From: Rhodopila globiformis
GTDB lineage: Bacteria; Pseudomonadota; Alphaproteobacteria; Acetobacterales; Acetobacteraceae
Assembly (NCBI RefSeq): GCF_002937115.1
Contig: NZ_NHRY01000232.1
Location: 1 to 64,000 of the forward strand
Direction: 5' to 3'
DNA: 64,000 bases
This document shows, in pieces, positions 28,954 through 38,151 of this stretch. A program made the position numbers and the translations under genes. Within the stretch, counting starts at the first letter, position 1, and the number at the start of each line of letters is the position of its first letter. Under the pieces are notes generated by a model. That model was not told the DNA's origin and did no database searches. It saw only the letters and a program-made list of their open reading frames with translations.

Positions 28954-30171
28954 ATGGCGAAAATCAAGGTCAGGACCCCGGTCGTCGAGCTGGACGGGGA
29001 CGAGATGACCCGCATTATCTGGGGCTTTATCAAGCAGAAACTCATTCTTCCTTACCTGGACATCGACCTTCAGTATTACGACCTCGGCATCGAGCACCGC
29101 GACCAGACCGACGACCAGGTGACGGTGGACGCCGCGCACGCCATCGCCCGGTACGGCGTCGGCGTGAAGTGCGCGACAATCACCCCGGATGAGGCGCGGG
29201 TGAAGGAATTCGGCCTGAAGCGCATGTACCGCAGCCCGAACGGGACGCTGCGCAATATCCTCGACGGCACGATCTTCCGCGAGCCGATCATCTGCCGCAA
29301 CGTGCCGCGGCTGGTGCCGCACTGGACCAAGCCCATCGTCATCGGTCGCCACGCCTATGGCGACGTGTACCGGGCGGTGGAGATGCGGGTTCCGGGCGTC
29401 GGCAAGGTCACCATGTCGTTCCAGCCCGCCGACGGCGGCCCGACGCGGACGCTGGAGGTGCATGAGTTCGGGGAAGGCGGCGGCGTCGCGCTATCGATGC
29501 ACAACACCCGCCGGTCGATCGAGGGTTTTGCTCGTGCAAGCTTCAATTATGCCCTGATGCGCAACTGGCCGTTATATTTCTCCACCAAGAATACCATCCT
29601 CAAGACCTATGATGGATTCTTCATGCAGACCTTCGCGCGCATCTACGAGGCCGAGTTCAAGGCGGAATTCGAGAAGCGCGGCCTGACTTATGAACACCGG
29701 CTGATCGACGACATGGTCGCCTGCGCGCTGAAATGGGAAGGCGCCTATGTCTGGGCATGCAAGAACTACGATGGCGACGTGCAGTCCGATACGGTGGCGC
29801 AGGGCTTCGGCTCGCTGGGGCTGATGACGTCGGTGCTGCTCAGCCCGGACGGCACGAAGGTGGAGGCCGAGGCGGCGCATGGCACCGTCACCCGGCATTA
29901 CCGCCAGCACCAGCAGGGCAAGGAGACCTCGACCAACCCGATCGCGTCGATCTTCGCCTGGACCCGCGGGCTGATCTATCGCGGCCGGTTCGACAACACG
30001 CCGGACGTCACCGCGTTCGGCGAGCTGTTGGAGAAGGTCTGCATCGAGACGGTCGAATCCGGTTCCATGACCCGCGACCTCGCGATGCTGATCGGCCCCG
30101 GCCAGCCCTGGCTGAACACGCAGGCTTTCCTCGGCAAGTTGGACGAGAACCTGCAAAAAGCGATGAAATGA
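28954..30171 (+). CDS. icd: NADP-dependent isocitrate dehydrogenase, eukaryote-like type
   Basis: A 405-residue IDH that converts isocitrate to 2-oxoglutarate and NADPH in the TCA cycle. [21 protein letters not shown], then [39 protein letters not shown] and [18 protein letters not shown] identify the dimeric eukaryotic/alphaproteobacterial clade rather than the E. coli type. The start at 28954 is preferred to 28951 because GAGG at 28945-28948 is then better spaced. It is the only TCA gene in the window. Confidence 0.96.
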   Translation: MAKIKVRTPVVELDGDEMTRIIWGFIKQKLILPYLDIDLQYYDLGIEHRDQTDDQVTVDAAHAIARYGVGVKCATITPDEARVKEFGLKRMYRSPNGTLRNILDGTIFREPIICRNVPRLVPHWTKPIVIGRHAYGDVYRAVEMRVPGVGKVTMSFQPADGGPTRTLEVHEFGEGGGVALSMHNTRRSIEGFARASFNYALMRNWPLYFSTKNTILKTYDGFFMQTFARIYEAEFKAEFEKRGLTYEHRLIDDMVACALKWEGAYVWACKNYDGDVQSDTVAQGFGSLGLMTSVLLSPDGTKVEAEAAHGTVTRHYRQHQQGKETSTNPIASIFAWTRGLIYRGRFDNTPDVTAFGELLEKVCIETVESGSMTRDLAMLIGPGQPWLNTQAFLGKLDENLQKAMK

Positions 30172-30245
30172 TCGCGGCCCCCTCCGTTCCGGTGGAGTCC
30201 GTTCCGGCGGGGCGGACGGGGCGCTGACTTCGGGGAGGAAGCGAT

Positions 30246-31118
30246 ATGCCGGATTCGACGGGTCTCGGCGGGCTGCGGGCCTATCCGCTGGCGCGGCGCG
30301 GGATGATGATGACCGGGCTGGTCAGTGGCTTCACCCTGGCGACGCAACGGGTCGAGGCGCGGGCGATCCATACCGATACGCAGGGCCTCGATGCCGGCGA
30401 GGCGCGGATTCCGGTGCCGGACGGCGCTCTGCCGGCGTATTTTGCCCGGCCGGCGGGCAAGGGGCCGTTCCCGGTGGTGCTGGTGAACGAGGAGATCTTC
30501 GGCGTCCACGAGTACATCAGGGACGTCTGCCGGCGCCTGGCGAAGGCCGGTTATTTCGCTGTCGCGACAGAGTATTATGCGCGCGTCGGTGACCTGTCGA
30601 AGATGACGGACGTTCGGCAGATCATCCGCGACGTGATTGCGAAGGCGCCGGATAATCAGTACATGGCCGATATGGACGCGACCGCGGCGTGGGCGCTGCA
30701 GCATGGCGGCGATGCCGGGCGTGTCGGCGTGATCGGCTTCTGCCGTGGCGGGCGGCAGACCTGGCTGTACGCCGCGCACAGCCCGCATTTGAAGGCGGCG
30801 GTTGCCTTCTATGGTCCGCTTGGCGGCACGCCGTCCTCCATCCAGCCGCAGACAGCTCTGGATGTGGCGGACAGGATCCGGTGCCCGCTGCTGGGGCTGT
30901 ACGGCGGGCAGGACCCGGGCACTCCGGTGGCCATGACACGCGAGGCGGAGGCCAGGGCAAAGGCCGCGCACAGGACGGTGGAGATCGTCATCTATCCCGA
31001 CGCTCCGCACGGTTTCCACGCCGACTACCGGCCGAGCTACCGGCAGGCCGATGCCGCGGACGCCTGGGCGCGCATGCTGGCCTGGTTCAGGCGCTTCGGC
31101 ATGGCTCCGGCAGGCTGA
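30246..31118 (+). CDS. dienelactone hydrolase family protein
   Basis: A 290-residue alpha/beta hydrolase. The nucleophile cysteine is in GVIGFCRGGRQTW, the aspartate in LYGGQDPGTP, and the histidine in DAPHGFHADYR, forming the Cys-Asp-His triad of dienelactone hydrolases. The N-terminus LARRGMMMTGLVSGFTLATQ resembles a secretion signal, so it may be periplasmic. GGGGAGGAAGCGAT before the ATG fixes the start. It is 74 bp after icd. Substrate unknown; a role in aromatic degradation is not supported by neighbours. Confidence 0.88.
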   Translation: MPDSTGLGGLRAYPLARRGMMMTGLVSGFTLATQRVEARAIHTDTQGLDAGEARIPVPDGALPAYFARPAGKGPFPVVLVNEEIFGVHEYIRDVCRRLAKAGYFAVATEYYARVGDLSKMTDVRQIIRDVIAKAPDNQYMADMDATAAWALQHGGDAGRVGVIGFCRGGRQTWLYAAHSPHLKAAVAFYGPLGGTPSSIQPQTALDVADRIRCPLLGLYGGQDPGTPVAMTREAEARAKAAHRTVEIVIYPDAPHGFHADYRPSYRQADAADAWARMLAWFRRFGMAPAG

Positions 31119-31999
31119 GGCGAGCGGATCATCCGAGCCGGGGCAGGTGCGGGCTTCGGCCATGGACGCTGCGAAAGCGTTCCGGATCAGGATCGGGCGG
31201 AGCGTCCGGGTGTAGGGTGGCCTGGTGTTCGGGCCAGGCCCGGGACCGTGCAGCGCCGGTTCGGCAGCATCGTCGTTGCGGCATGCATGGGCGGGAAGGC
31301 TGATGTTCCTGATACAAAACAATATCTGTTCCATTGCGGCGTTGGCTTGATTTCATGGCAACCGCGGCGTGGTGTGGCGATTGATCCCAGCCTGCGCGAC
31401 CGCAGGTCGCAACAAATCTTCTCTGCGACCTCTGCGCCCCGCTCTGCGATCTCTGCGTTGAATCGCGGTGGTTGCGGCGCCACCGGCGTCTGGGGTTGGG
31501 TGACTCACCGGCAGCGCCGCTCTTTGTTGCGGCACCGCATTTTTTCAACGCAGAGTTCGCAGAGCGGAGCGCAGAGGGCGCAGAGAAGGGATTCCGGCGG
31601 CCTGCGGCCGCGGTGGACTCGCATCGGTCAACGCCAAACAGAACGATGTGGCATCCAGCTGATGCTGCGGATCTCCCCGGTCCATCGCACGTGCGGCCAG
31701 TCCCGGCAGATGGCACGCACCGTGCCGGCGCCTGGTTCGTTGCATATGCCATCAGGCCTGCGGGAATCCCGGCGTCCGCACGGCCATTCCGGCCTTGATG
31801 GCTGCTGCGGCAGGATGATCCGACCGAACGCAATCGATCCCTGCGCCCAGCATAACGGATAAGCAACAACACTCTCCAGCGCCGTTCGGACGGCGAGGCA
31901 CGTCGTCCCGCATCGCGACTTCAAGCGGCCTTGATCACCGGGCCGGTAGGCGGCAGGGCGCGGATCGGTCTAAGGGTCGCAGGGAGGGCGGAGACCAGG
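31119..31999. repeat. long spacer with CGCAGAG-type inverted repeat
   Basis: No gene is supported. Two arms, 31420-31462 and 31546-31589, are inverted copies built of CGCAGAG / CTCTGCG units and bounded by GTTGAA / TTCAACG. They are related to the CACGGAG family elsewhere in the window but with the arms in the opposite orientation. The rest shows nothing recognisable. Confidence 0.65.
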
Positions 32000-32395
32000 A
32001 TGATACTCAGGACGTTCGGACTGCTGTTTCTGATGATCATTGCCGGATGCGCGAACGTCTACGAACCACCCGGCGGAAATTTCAAGAAGGTAAGCCAGCT
32101 GGTGCATTTTCCCGACTTCTATCCCGGTCTGGGAACGCTCTACGTCCAGCCCAACACCCTGCCGGAAGGCCCTTTCTACGGCTACGACCGCCAGGGACGG
32201 CTGGTCGACACGATCTATATGCTGCCGCTGCGCCTGCTCAATGCGCACACCGTGATCGACGCCCTCCAGGTGACCCGGAAAAAGGTTGATCATGTCGACG
32301 TCCACTACACCGACGGTCACCCCGGCGTCCCCGAACCGCATTACCACATCATCCTCTGGCACGTGTCGCCAGAAGAGGCTGCCAAGGTGCAATAA
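32000..32395 (+). CDS. hypothetical lipoprotein with His-rich C-terminal half
   Basis: A 131-residue protein with a lipoprotein signal (MILRTFGLLFLMIIAGC, lipobox IAGC). The C-terminal half has many histidines (VDHVDVHYTDGHPG, then PHYHIILWH), which may bind a metal or cofactor. The start is chosen at the signal peptide; longer versions have no leader. It ends 2 bp before the TAXI binding-protein gene, so the two are made together. I do not recognise the family. Confidence 0.78.
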   Translation: MILRTFGLLFLMIIAGCANVYEPPGGNFKKVSQLVHFPDFYPGLGTLYVQPNTLPEGPFYGYDRQGRLVDTIYMLPLRLLNAHTVIDALQVTRKKVDHVDVHYTDGHPGVPEPHYHIILWHVSPEEAAKVQ

Positions 32396-32397
32396 GG

Positions 32398-33507
32398 ATG
32401 CTGTCACGTCGCCTGACGCTCGCCGGATCCGCTCTGGCGGCCTTGTCCGGCAAAGTTGCCGCGCAGGAGGATACACAGACCGACATGGTCCTGCTGCCGG
32501 CCGACGACCAGGCCGACGCCATGCAGACAGTCAACGACATCGTGGCGCGGCTCGCCGGCCCGGATGCGCGCCTGCGTGCCGCACCCAGCCGTGGCATCAT
32601 CGACAGCGCCACGCACCTGGCCGATCGGCCGGCGGCCGTGGCGGCGATATTGCCGTCCGTCAGCCTGGTGTATATGCGGCAGTCCGGGCTGCCCGAGCAC
32701 GTCGTCTATGCCAACCGCTTCATTGGCCGGATGGGCGTCAGTGACCTGCATATCCTGGCCTCCCGCCAGGTCAGCGACCTGCGCGACCTGGCGGGGCAGA
32801 AGGTCGCGGTGGGCCCGAAGGACGGTGCGACCCAGGCGACCGCCGCGGTATGGCTCAATCACGGCCCGCTGCGGATTGAGCCGGTGTACCTCGAGGATCA
32901 GCAGGCGCTGGCCGCGGTGCTGCAGGGGCAGATTCCAGCGATGATGCTGCTCGCCCGCAAGCCGGCACGGCTGTTCTTCGACGTGAACCTGTCCGACGGC
33001 GTCCACTTCCTGCCGATCGGCATGGCGGGCGGGGGGGCGGCGGGCCTGTTCCAGGCGCAGATCCAGCCGCAGGACTACCCGCTGCTGAGCGGGGGCGAGG
33101 CGGGACGGGGCCGCTCGGTCCCGACGCTTGGCGTGCCGCTCGTGCTTGCCTGCTACAACTGGCTGGCGACAACGCCGATGTTCCTCGGGCTGGCGCGGCT
33201 GTCCGATCTGCTGATCCAGCACGGCAGCGGCCTGCCCGGCTTCGACATGAGTGCGGACGTTCCCGGATGGCAGCGTTTCCCGCCGGTGGCGGCCTGGCTG
33301 GCGCGCGGCGGAACAGTCTGGGACGCTGCCCTGGCGGAACGCCGATCCCCGTCGGCGCAGGCGATCGACACGAGCCGGGCGGCGGCGAACACCACCCGCC
33401 CGGCGCCGGCACCGGTTCCGGACCAGGCTCCGCCCGTCACCCCACCGACACCGGCGCAGAAGGAGCGGCTGTTTCAGCAGTTCCTCGACTGGCGGCGCAC
33501 CCATTAG
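32398..33507 (+). CDS. TAXI-family TRAP-like solute-binding protein
   Basis: A 369-residue secreted protein with signal MLSRRLTLAGSALAALSGKVAAQ. The fold is that of TAXI-type binding proteins: MQTVNDIVARLAGPDARLRAAPSRG, SDLRDLAGQKVAVGPKDGATQ and a lipid-like SGLPGFD near the end. A long proline-rich linker precedes the last 20 residues. No TRAP membrane subunit is adjacent. Close coupling to the upstream lipoprotein suggests a joint envelope function. Ligand unknown. Confidence 0.72.
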   Translation: MLSRRLTLAGSALAALSGKVAAQEDTQTDMVLLPADDQADAMQTVNDIVARLAGPDARLRAAPSRGIIDSATHLADRPAAVAAILPSVSLVYMRQSGLPEHVVYANRFIGRMGVSDLHILASRQVSDLRDLAGQKVAVGPKDGATQATAAVWLNHGPLRIEPVYLEDQQALAAVLQGQIPAMMLLARKPARLFFDVNLSDGVHFLPIGMAGGGAAGLFQAQIQPQDYPLLSGGEAGRGRSVPTLGVPLVLACYNWLATTPMFLGLARLSDLLIQHGSGLPGFDMSADVPGWQRFPPVAAWLARGGTVWDAALAERRSPSAQAIDTSRAAANTTRPAPAPVPDQAPPVTPPTPAQKERLFQQFLDWRRTH

Positions 33508-33576
33508 CGCACGATCGGCCCGATGCGGTCGTGCAACGATCGCGGGTTGGTGACGTTGCTTACGAAACTTGAGACG

Positions 33577-33610
33577 CAGAAGCGGCGCCGATGCATCGGC
33601 GCCGCTTCTG
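33577..33610. terminator. bidirectional terminator, 34-nt perfect palindrome
   Basis: Two perfect 17-bp arms, CAGAAGCGGCGCCGATG and its complement, meet with no loop. It lies between the convergent ends of the TAXI gene (33507) and the oxygenase gene (33651), so it can terminate both. No long T-run follows. Confidence 0.75.
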
Positions 33611-33650
33611 TCAACGGAACGAATGGCCCGGCCGGCGGAACCGGCCCTGG

Positions 33651-34328
33651 TCAGGCCAGGGTGATCGGGCGATCCGGGAAGGAAAGCTGCTCGCGGCGGA
33701 TCCAGTTGGGACGGACGTAGTTGATTTCCATCAGCCGGCGGACGCCGACCAGCGGGCGCGGCTCGAAGCCATGCCACGAATGCGGGCCGGCGATGAAGAT
33801 CGTGCCGGAATCGAACTCGCCCGAGGCGCGGCCGATCCACTTCACGTCGTGGTCGTAGATGTCGGTGCCCCAGTTCACCGAGTCCGGGCCGTGAAACAGG
33901 TAGATCACCAGCGAGAAGATCTTCTCCGGGATATCCCGGTGCGGCTCCAGCCAGGCGCCGTCGATGTCCTGGATGTACTCGATCCGCAGGTAGCCGCCTT
34001 CAGGCTCGACGTCGCAGGTTTCGGCCAGGGCCCGCGCCACCGTCGGGCGCTGGAACGCCTGGGCCATGGCCTCGCAGCAGTCGAACTTGCCGCGCAACGT
34101 CGGATTCAGATACGTGCGCTGGTCGTTGTAGGTGCCGCGCGTGCCATCGGTCTTGCCGAGAAACGCCGGGCATATCGGCAAGGTCAGGATGCCGATGCAC
34201 AGGTTCAGCGGCAGGACCTCCTTCATCTTCCAGGTGCGGTACGGCTCTTCCGAGCGTTGGCACGCGCGCAGCGACTGCAGGAAGTGCCGCTCGATCTCGT
34301 CAGCCGAAACCTCGGGGGGGAACTTCAT
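33651..34328 (-). CDS. 2OG-Fe(II) oxygenase, second paralogue
   Basis: A 225-residue 2-oxoglutarate/Fe(II) dioxygenase. The facial triad is H130-R-D132 in LEPHRDIPEK and H186 in HSWHGF; R197/R198 should bind 2OG. The N-terminal 60 residues are unlike the first paralogue. Its ATG overlaps the stop of the upstream oxygenase (TAATG). The two share the distal HSWHGF motif and arose by duplication and divergence, or were recruited from one subfamily. The substrate is unknown; protein, peptide or small-molecule hydroxylation are all possible. Confidence 0.85.
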   Translation of the reverse strand: MKFPPEVSADEIERHFLQSLRACQRSEEPYRTWKMKEVLPLNLCIGILTLPICPAFLGKTDGTRGTYNDQRTYLNPTLRGKFDCCEAMAQAFQRPTVARALAETCDVEPEGGYLRIEYIQDIDGAWLEPHRDIPEKIFSLVIYLFHGPDSVNWGTDIYDHDVKWIGRASGEFDSGTIFIAGPHSWHGFEPRPLVGVRRLMEINYVRPNWIRREQLSFPDRPITLA

Positions 34329-35017
34329 TACTTTGCTCCCGGCAACCGCTTCGGTGCCAAATTGACAATCCGGCGCAGCATCGGCACGGACTTGACGTAC
34401 GCGCTGACCCGGTGCCGCACGTACTCGGCGCGGATATAGGACTCCGAGTCGACGTAGCACAGCTGCAGGCTCATGCGCTGGGCCTTCTGCGGCAGGAAGC
34501 CGTGCCAGGAGTGATCGCACACCCGGAACATCATCATCTTGCCGAACTCCGGCGGGTATTCGAAGGCGTAGTCCTCGCGGTCCTCACTGCGCAGAATGCG
34601 CAGCTTGCCGCGCTCATGCGGCCACTCGCGGGAGAAACCAAGAAGCACCGTAATGATCTTGTGCTTGCTGTCGGGATGGGCGTAGCCCTCGTTGTAGTGG
34701 CCGGTCGTGTTGCCCATCATGACGATGTAGGGCGGGCGCTTGCTCAGGTCGATGTCGAATTTTTCCTCGACCAGGTGGCGGAACCGGTCGCTCAGCAGAT
34801 CCTGGATCACCGCGTCGAACTTCGGGCCGCGCACCAGGTCGGGCAGGGCGTAGCTGCCGCGGTCCGGGATGGTTGGCGCGTCCGCCAGGACTTCTTCCTT
34901 CAGCCGCTCCGGCAGCGCGTGGTCGATATAGCAGTAGTCATAGGGATCGTGCCGAAGTACGCCGGCCGCGACGGCGGCCTCGTCGATCATCTTCAGCGGT
35001 GCGTTGCTGTCGCTCAT
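34328..35017 (-). CDS. 2OG-Fe(II) oxygenase, first paralogue
   Basis: A 229-residue 2OG/Fe(II) dioxygenase of the prolyl-hydroxylase-like fold. Iron ligands are H114-P-D116 in GYAHPDSKHK and H172 in HSWHGFLP, and R181 is the likely 2OG-binding arginine. The preceding MMGNTTGHYNEG is typical of the beta-strand leading to the HxD motif. It is in the middle of a three-gene operon (Rid protein, this gene, second oxygenase) and is 42 bp from the Rid gene. Such enzymes need O2, which contrasts with the FNR box upstream of the operon. Confidence 0.85.
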   Translation of the reverse strand: MSDSNAPLKMIDEAAVAAGVLRHDPYDYCYIDHALPERLKEEVLADAPTIPDRGSYALPDLVRGPKFDAVIQDLLSDRFRHLVEEKFDIDLSKRPPYIVMMGNTTGHYNEGYAHPDSKHKIITVLLGFSREWPHERGKLRILRSEDREDYAFEYPPEFGKMMMFRVCDHSWHGFLPQKAQRMSLQLCYVDSESYIRAEYVRHRVSAYVKSVPMLRRIVNLAPKRLPGAK

Positions 35018-35059
35018 GTCAGGCGTCCTGTGTTCGCATGGATGCGTTCGTCGGTTTGC

Positions 35060-36223
35060 TCAGTACTGCGGCAGGCCAGGCGCGTCGTGCGGCGCTATGG
35101 CGATGCCTTCGAGTTCGATCAGCCATTCCGGGCGGCAGACGGCGCCGCGCAGCATCAGCCGCGGGATCGCCGGAAAGCGCTCGGCCAGGCAGGCGTTTAT
35201 CAGCCCGTGGTCGCTCGGGTCGCGCAGATAGACCAGGAAGTGCGTCATGTCCTCGATGCGCGCGCCGCCGGAGCGCAGCAGCGCATCGATGTTGTCCAGC
35301 GCGCGGTCAAGCTGCCGCCGCACGTCGCCGACGTGCACAACCTTGCCCGTCGAGTCGATGCTGGCCGTCCCCGAGATGAAATGATGCGCCCGGTCGGCAT
35401 AGGCGATCCGCGTGCCGCGCTCAAACGTGACGTCATAGTCCTTGGTGGCGCACAGGTAGTCGAAGTCGTTCAGGTAGGATACCTGGGCGGGGCGCAGGCC
35501 GAGGATGGAATAGGCATCCATCAGTACTGTATCATACTGATGGGAACAGGCGCCCTCGATGCCGGTGCTGGCGATGTAGTGGGTGTCGCGCGTCAGGCCG
35601 TGCTGCTCGAACAGGACGGTGCGGGCGTCGACCAGTTCCTGATAGAAGAAGTCCACGTCCTTGACGTAGATCCAGGTGCGCACGCAGTTATCGGCCAGCG
35701 TCGCCCCGTTGTCGGCCAGCGTGCCGATCAGGCGGTTGAACACCTCCCGCGTCTGGTCCGCGGTGGAACCGGGCCGGGTGGGGTTGGTGGCGCACAACCG
35801 GGTGCTCCACAGATGGCCGAGACCGCCGGTTTCGACCAGCAGGTGCTCGGGCGAAAGCTGCCGTTTCACCACCGGTGCCGGGCTTTCCCGGTGATAGGCG
35901 ACCAGCGCGACCTTGCCGTCCGGCAGCGGTGGCTGCTGCACCATCGCGACGGCGACCGGCGAATCCAGCGGCTCCCGGAACAGGCTGCTCTGGCGCAGCA
36001 GGGCGCCCTGGTTGGCGATGTCGCTGAGATAGATACGGCGGAAAATAGCCGTATCCGGCGACAGCCGCAGGGATTGCAGCGCCTCGGCATAGCGCTGGGT
36101 CACGGCATCGATCTGCCGTTGCAGGCTCAGTTCCCCGGGCGCTTCGATGACAATGTAATGTTCGGCGCAGCCCGACGAACCATAGAAGCTGCGGACGGTC
36201 TGCTCATCAAGGAATCGTATCAT
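35060..36223 (-). CDS. multi-domain Rid (YjgF/YER057c/UK114) protein, chorismatase-like layout
   Basis: A 387-residue protein made of about three Rid-like segments. The first (about 1-120) contains RQIDAVTQRYAEALQSL; the middle (about 150-225) contains VRTWIYVKDVDFFYQEL; the last (about 255-375) is a full RidA domain with ISGTASID, ALDNIDALLRSGGARIEDMTHFLVYLRD and the RGAVCRPEWLIELEGIA end that carries the conserved arginine and glutamate. The size and layout resemble the FkbO/Hyg5/XanB2 chorismatases and other extended Rid proteins, so deaminase, chorismatase or a related hydrolase role is possible. The start at 36223 follows AAGGTG. It is first in the operon with two oxygenases. Confidence 0.75.
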   Translation of the reverse strand: MIRFLDEQTVRSFYGSSGCAEHYIVIEAPGELSLQRQIDAVTQRYAEALQSLRLSPDTAIFRRIYLSDIANQGALLRQSSLFREPLDSPVAVAMVQQPPLPDGKVALVAYHRESPAPVVKRQLSPEHLLVETGGLGHLWSTRLCATNPTRPGSTADQTREVFNRLIGTLADNGATLADNCVRTWIYVKDVDFFYQELVDARTVLFEQHGLTRDTHYIASTGIEGACSHQYDTVLMDAYSILGLRPAQVSYLNDFDYLCATKDYDVTFERGTRIAYADRAHHFISGTASIDSTGKVVHVGDVRRQLDRALDNIDALLRSGGARIEDMTHFLVYLRDPSDHGLINACLAERFPAIPRLMLRGAVCRPEWLIELEGIAIAPHDAPGLPQY

Positions 36224-36648
36224 AGTCGCTTTACACCTTAAAAGGGTGCGGCGAGGCAACCCCGGTTTTCCCGCAGGTGGATCGATTCTACTATTGAATC
36301 ATCTAGGTCGCCGCAATCACGGGCGTCTTTGATCTGGATCAAGGCAAGCCGCCCGGTGCCGGCCGGACCGCAGTTTGCCGCGACCCGTGCAATGGCGGCC
36401 ACGGTGCCCGAGCCGATGACGGCGCGGCTCCGGGGCCGTCGCGTTGCCCCAACCGGCCTGCCGTCGCGCCTGTTCGCCATGACACGGGGGAGCGGCCGCG
36501 CCGCCAGCCCACCCTGCCGGCGCTGACGCCGGCCGCCGGGTTTGCCCCTCGCGTTCGCAATTGAACCCGGACGCAGGCCGCGTCATCACGTCGGCTCCGG
36601 CGTGCCGCGAACGGCGCGGCGACTCCGGGATGATCCGAGGTGCGATCC
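36224..36648. other. divergent spacer with FNR box
   Basis: Between the divergent Rid operon and the NHL gene. It contains the FNR-type site at 36329-36342 and, near 36476-36490, a short CATGACACGGGG repeat arm. No gene is supported; the frames on either strand here are biased by GC. Confidence 0.6.
36329..36342. promoter_or_regulatory. FNR/Anr box upstream of the Rid-oxygenase operon
   Basis: TTGATCTGGATCAA is a perfect TTGAT-N4-ATCAA palindrome, identical to the box at 44318-44331. Its centre is about 112 bp upstream of the Rid start codon. With the usual -41.5 activator position, transcription would begin near 36294 and give a leader of about 70 nt. The NHL gene on the other strand starts 307 bp away and is a less likely target. 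Confidence 0.75.
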
Positions 36649-37695
36649 ATGAGACTGGCAGTCTTTCTCGCGATCTGGCTGATGGCCGGACCCGCGCTGG
36701 CGGCGGACCCGCCGCGCATGCAGGCCGATCCGTCCTGGCCGAAGCCGCTGCCGCACCACTGGGTGCTGGGCGAGGTGTCCGGCGTGGCGGTGGATGCGGC
36801 CGACAACGTCTGGATCATCCAGCGCCCGCGCACCGCCAAGGTCGATTCGCGGCACGTCGCGGCCCCGCCGGTGATCGAGTTCGATCCGGCGGGCGCCGTG
36901 GTGCAGGGCTGGGGCGGACCCGGCAAGGGCTATGACTGGGTGCAGAACGAGCACGGCATCACCGTCGACTCGAAGGGCTTTGTCTGGATCGGCGGCAACG
37001 GCCCGGACGACGGGCAGGTGCTGAAATTCACCCGCACCGGCCGATTCGTGCTGCAGATCGGCCACCCGGCGCACGGCGCCGCCAGCAACGACGTCACCCG
37101 ACTCGGCCGCCCGGCCGAGGTGGCGGTGGATGACGCGGCGAACGAGGTCTATGTCGCCGACGGCTACGCCAACCGCCGCATCATCGTGTTCGATGCCACG
37201 ACCGGCGCCTTCAAGTGGCTCTGGGGCGCCTATGGCGGGCGGCCGGCCGACGTCACGCAGCACTACGACCCGCACGCGCCGCTGCCGCGCCAGTTCGGCC
37301 GGCCGGTGCATTGCGTCAGGCTGGCGAAGGACGGGCTGGTCTATGTCTGCGACCGGCAGAACGACCGCATCCAGGTGTTCCGCAAGGACGGCACCTTCGT
37401 CACCGAGTGGCGGATCGCGCCGGACACGACCGGCCTGGGCAGCGTCTGGGACCTCGGGCTATGGCCGGATGCCGGGCAGACCCTGCTGTTCGTCGCCGAT
37501 GGGCGGAATGAGCGGGTGCACGTGGTTCGCCGCGGCGACGGCAGGGTGCTGGGCGGCTTTGGCGCGGCGGGACGCAAGCCTGGCGAGTTCCACTGGGTGC
37601 ACAGCCTGGCGACCGACAGCCACGGCGACGTCTTCACCGGCGAGGTTGACGGCGGCAACCGGGTGCAGCGCTTCGTCCCGGCAACCGCGCCGTGA
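36649..37695 (+). CDS. secreted NHL-repeat beta-propeller protein
   Basis: A 348-residue protein with signal peptide MRLAVFLAIWLMAGPALAA, followed by a six-bladed NHL propeller. Blades are marked by repeats such as SGVAVDAADNVWIIQRP, GITVDSKGFVWIGGNG, AEVAVDDAANEVYVADGYANRRI, LVYVCDRQNDRIQVF and LATDSHGDVFTGEVDGGNRVQRF. It is related to the peptidyl-alpha-hydroxyglycine amidating lyase-like group but lacks proof of that activity. GAGG at 36636-36639 supports the start. It is convergent with the cytochrome operon. Confidence 0.85.
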   Translation: MRLAVFLAIWLMAGPALAADPPRMQADPSWPKPLPHHWVLGEVSGVAVDAADNVWIIQRPRTAKVDSRHVAAPPVIEFDPAGAVVQGWGGPGKGYDWVQNEHGITVDSKGFVWIGGNGPDDGQVLKFTRTGRFVLQIGHPAHGAASNDVTRLGRPAEVAVDDAANEVYVADGYANRRIIVFDATTGAFKWLWGAYGGRPADVTQHYDPHAPLPRQFGRPVHCVRLAKDGLVYVCDRQNDRIQVFRKDGTFVTEWRIAPDTTGLGSVWDLGLWPDAGQTLLFVADGRNERVHVVRRGDGRVLGGFGAAGRKPGEFHWVHSLATDSHGDVFTGEVDGGNRVQRFVPATAP

Positions 37696-37715
37696 ACGGC
37701 CGGTAACGGACGCTT

Positions 37716-37820
37716 TGATCAACGGGAAACTGCGCCAGCCGCGTGCCCGGTTGTGTCGGCCCCTATGGCCGGCGCGGTTGGCCGGATCTCTTGCCCGTCC
37801 GCCCCAGTCCCCGTTGATCA
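37716..37820. other. inverted repeat in convergent spacer
   Basis: TGATCAACGGG at 37716-37726 has a perfect complement at 37810-37820, bracketing an inner GGCCGG-rich stretch. It lies between the convergent NHL gene and the membrane-protein operon, and may act as a loose bidirectional terminator. Confidence 0.35.
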
Positions 37821-38150
37821 GCGTCCCTGCAGCAGGTCCATGAACGGCGGAAAGGTCAGCAGCAGCCCCGCAATCAGCATCGTCACCGCCGCCAGGTTGA
37901 TCGGCACGAGGTTGACGTCGCGGCCTGACCAGCGCCGCGCCAGCATCAGCCAGGCCGCAAGCCACACCACGATCGTCGCCAGTACCACACCGGAGAGCGG
38001 TCCCGTCGGTGGCCAGACGGTGAGCGTGTGGCCCAGAACCGGCAGCGCATCGCCTGAGAAGGCAAACAGGCCGAGCGCCAGCGAGCCGATGCCGGCTGCC
38101 AGGATGGCGGCGCCGCCCGGACCGTTGGGAAGGGGCGGGGGATCGGACAT
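37818..38150 (-). CDS. small membrane protein, last gene of the cytochrome operon
   Basis: A 110-residue protein with three predicted membrane helices (GGAAILAAGIGSLALGLFAF, VLATIVVWLAAWLMLA, and a third containing AAVTMLIAGLLLTF). It begins one base after the stop of the upstream membrane-protein gene, which indicates coupling. I do not recognise the family; position suggests a membrane partner for the small cytochrome c. Confidence 0.78.
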   Translation of the reverse strand: MSDPPPLPNGPGGAAILAAGIGSLALGLFAFSGDALPVLGHTLTVWPPTGPLSGVVLATIVVWLAAWLMLARRWSGRDVNLVPINLAAVTMLIAGLLLTFPPFMDLLQGR

Positions 38151-38151
38151 G

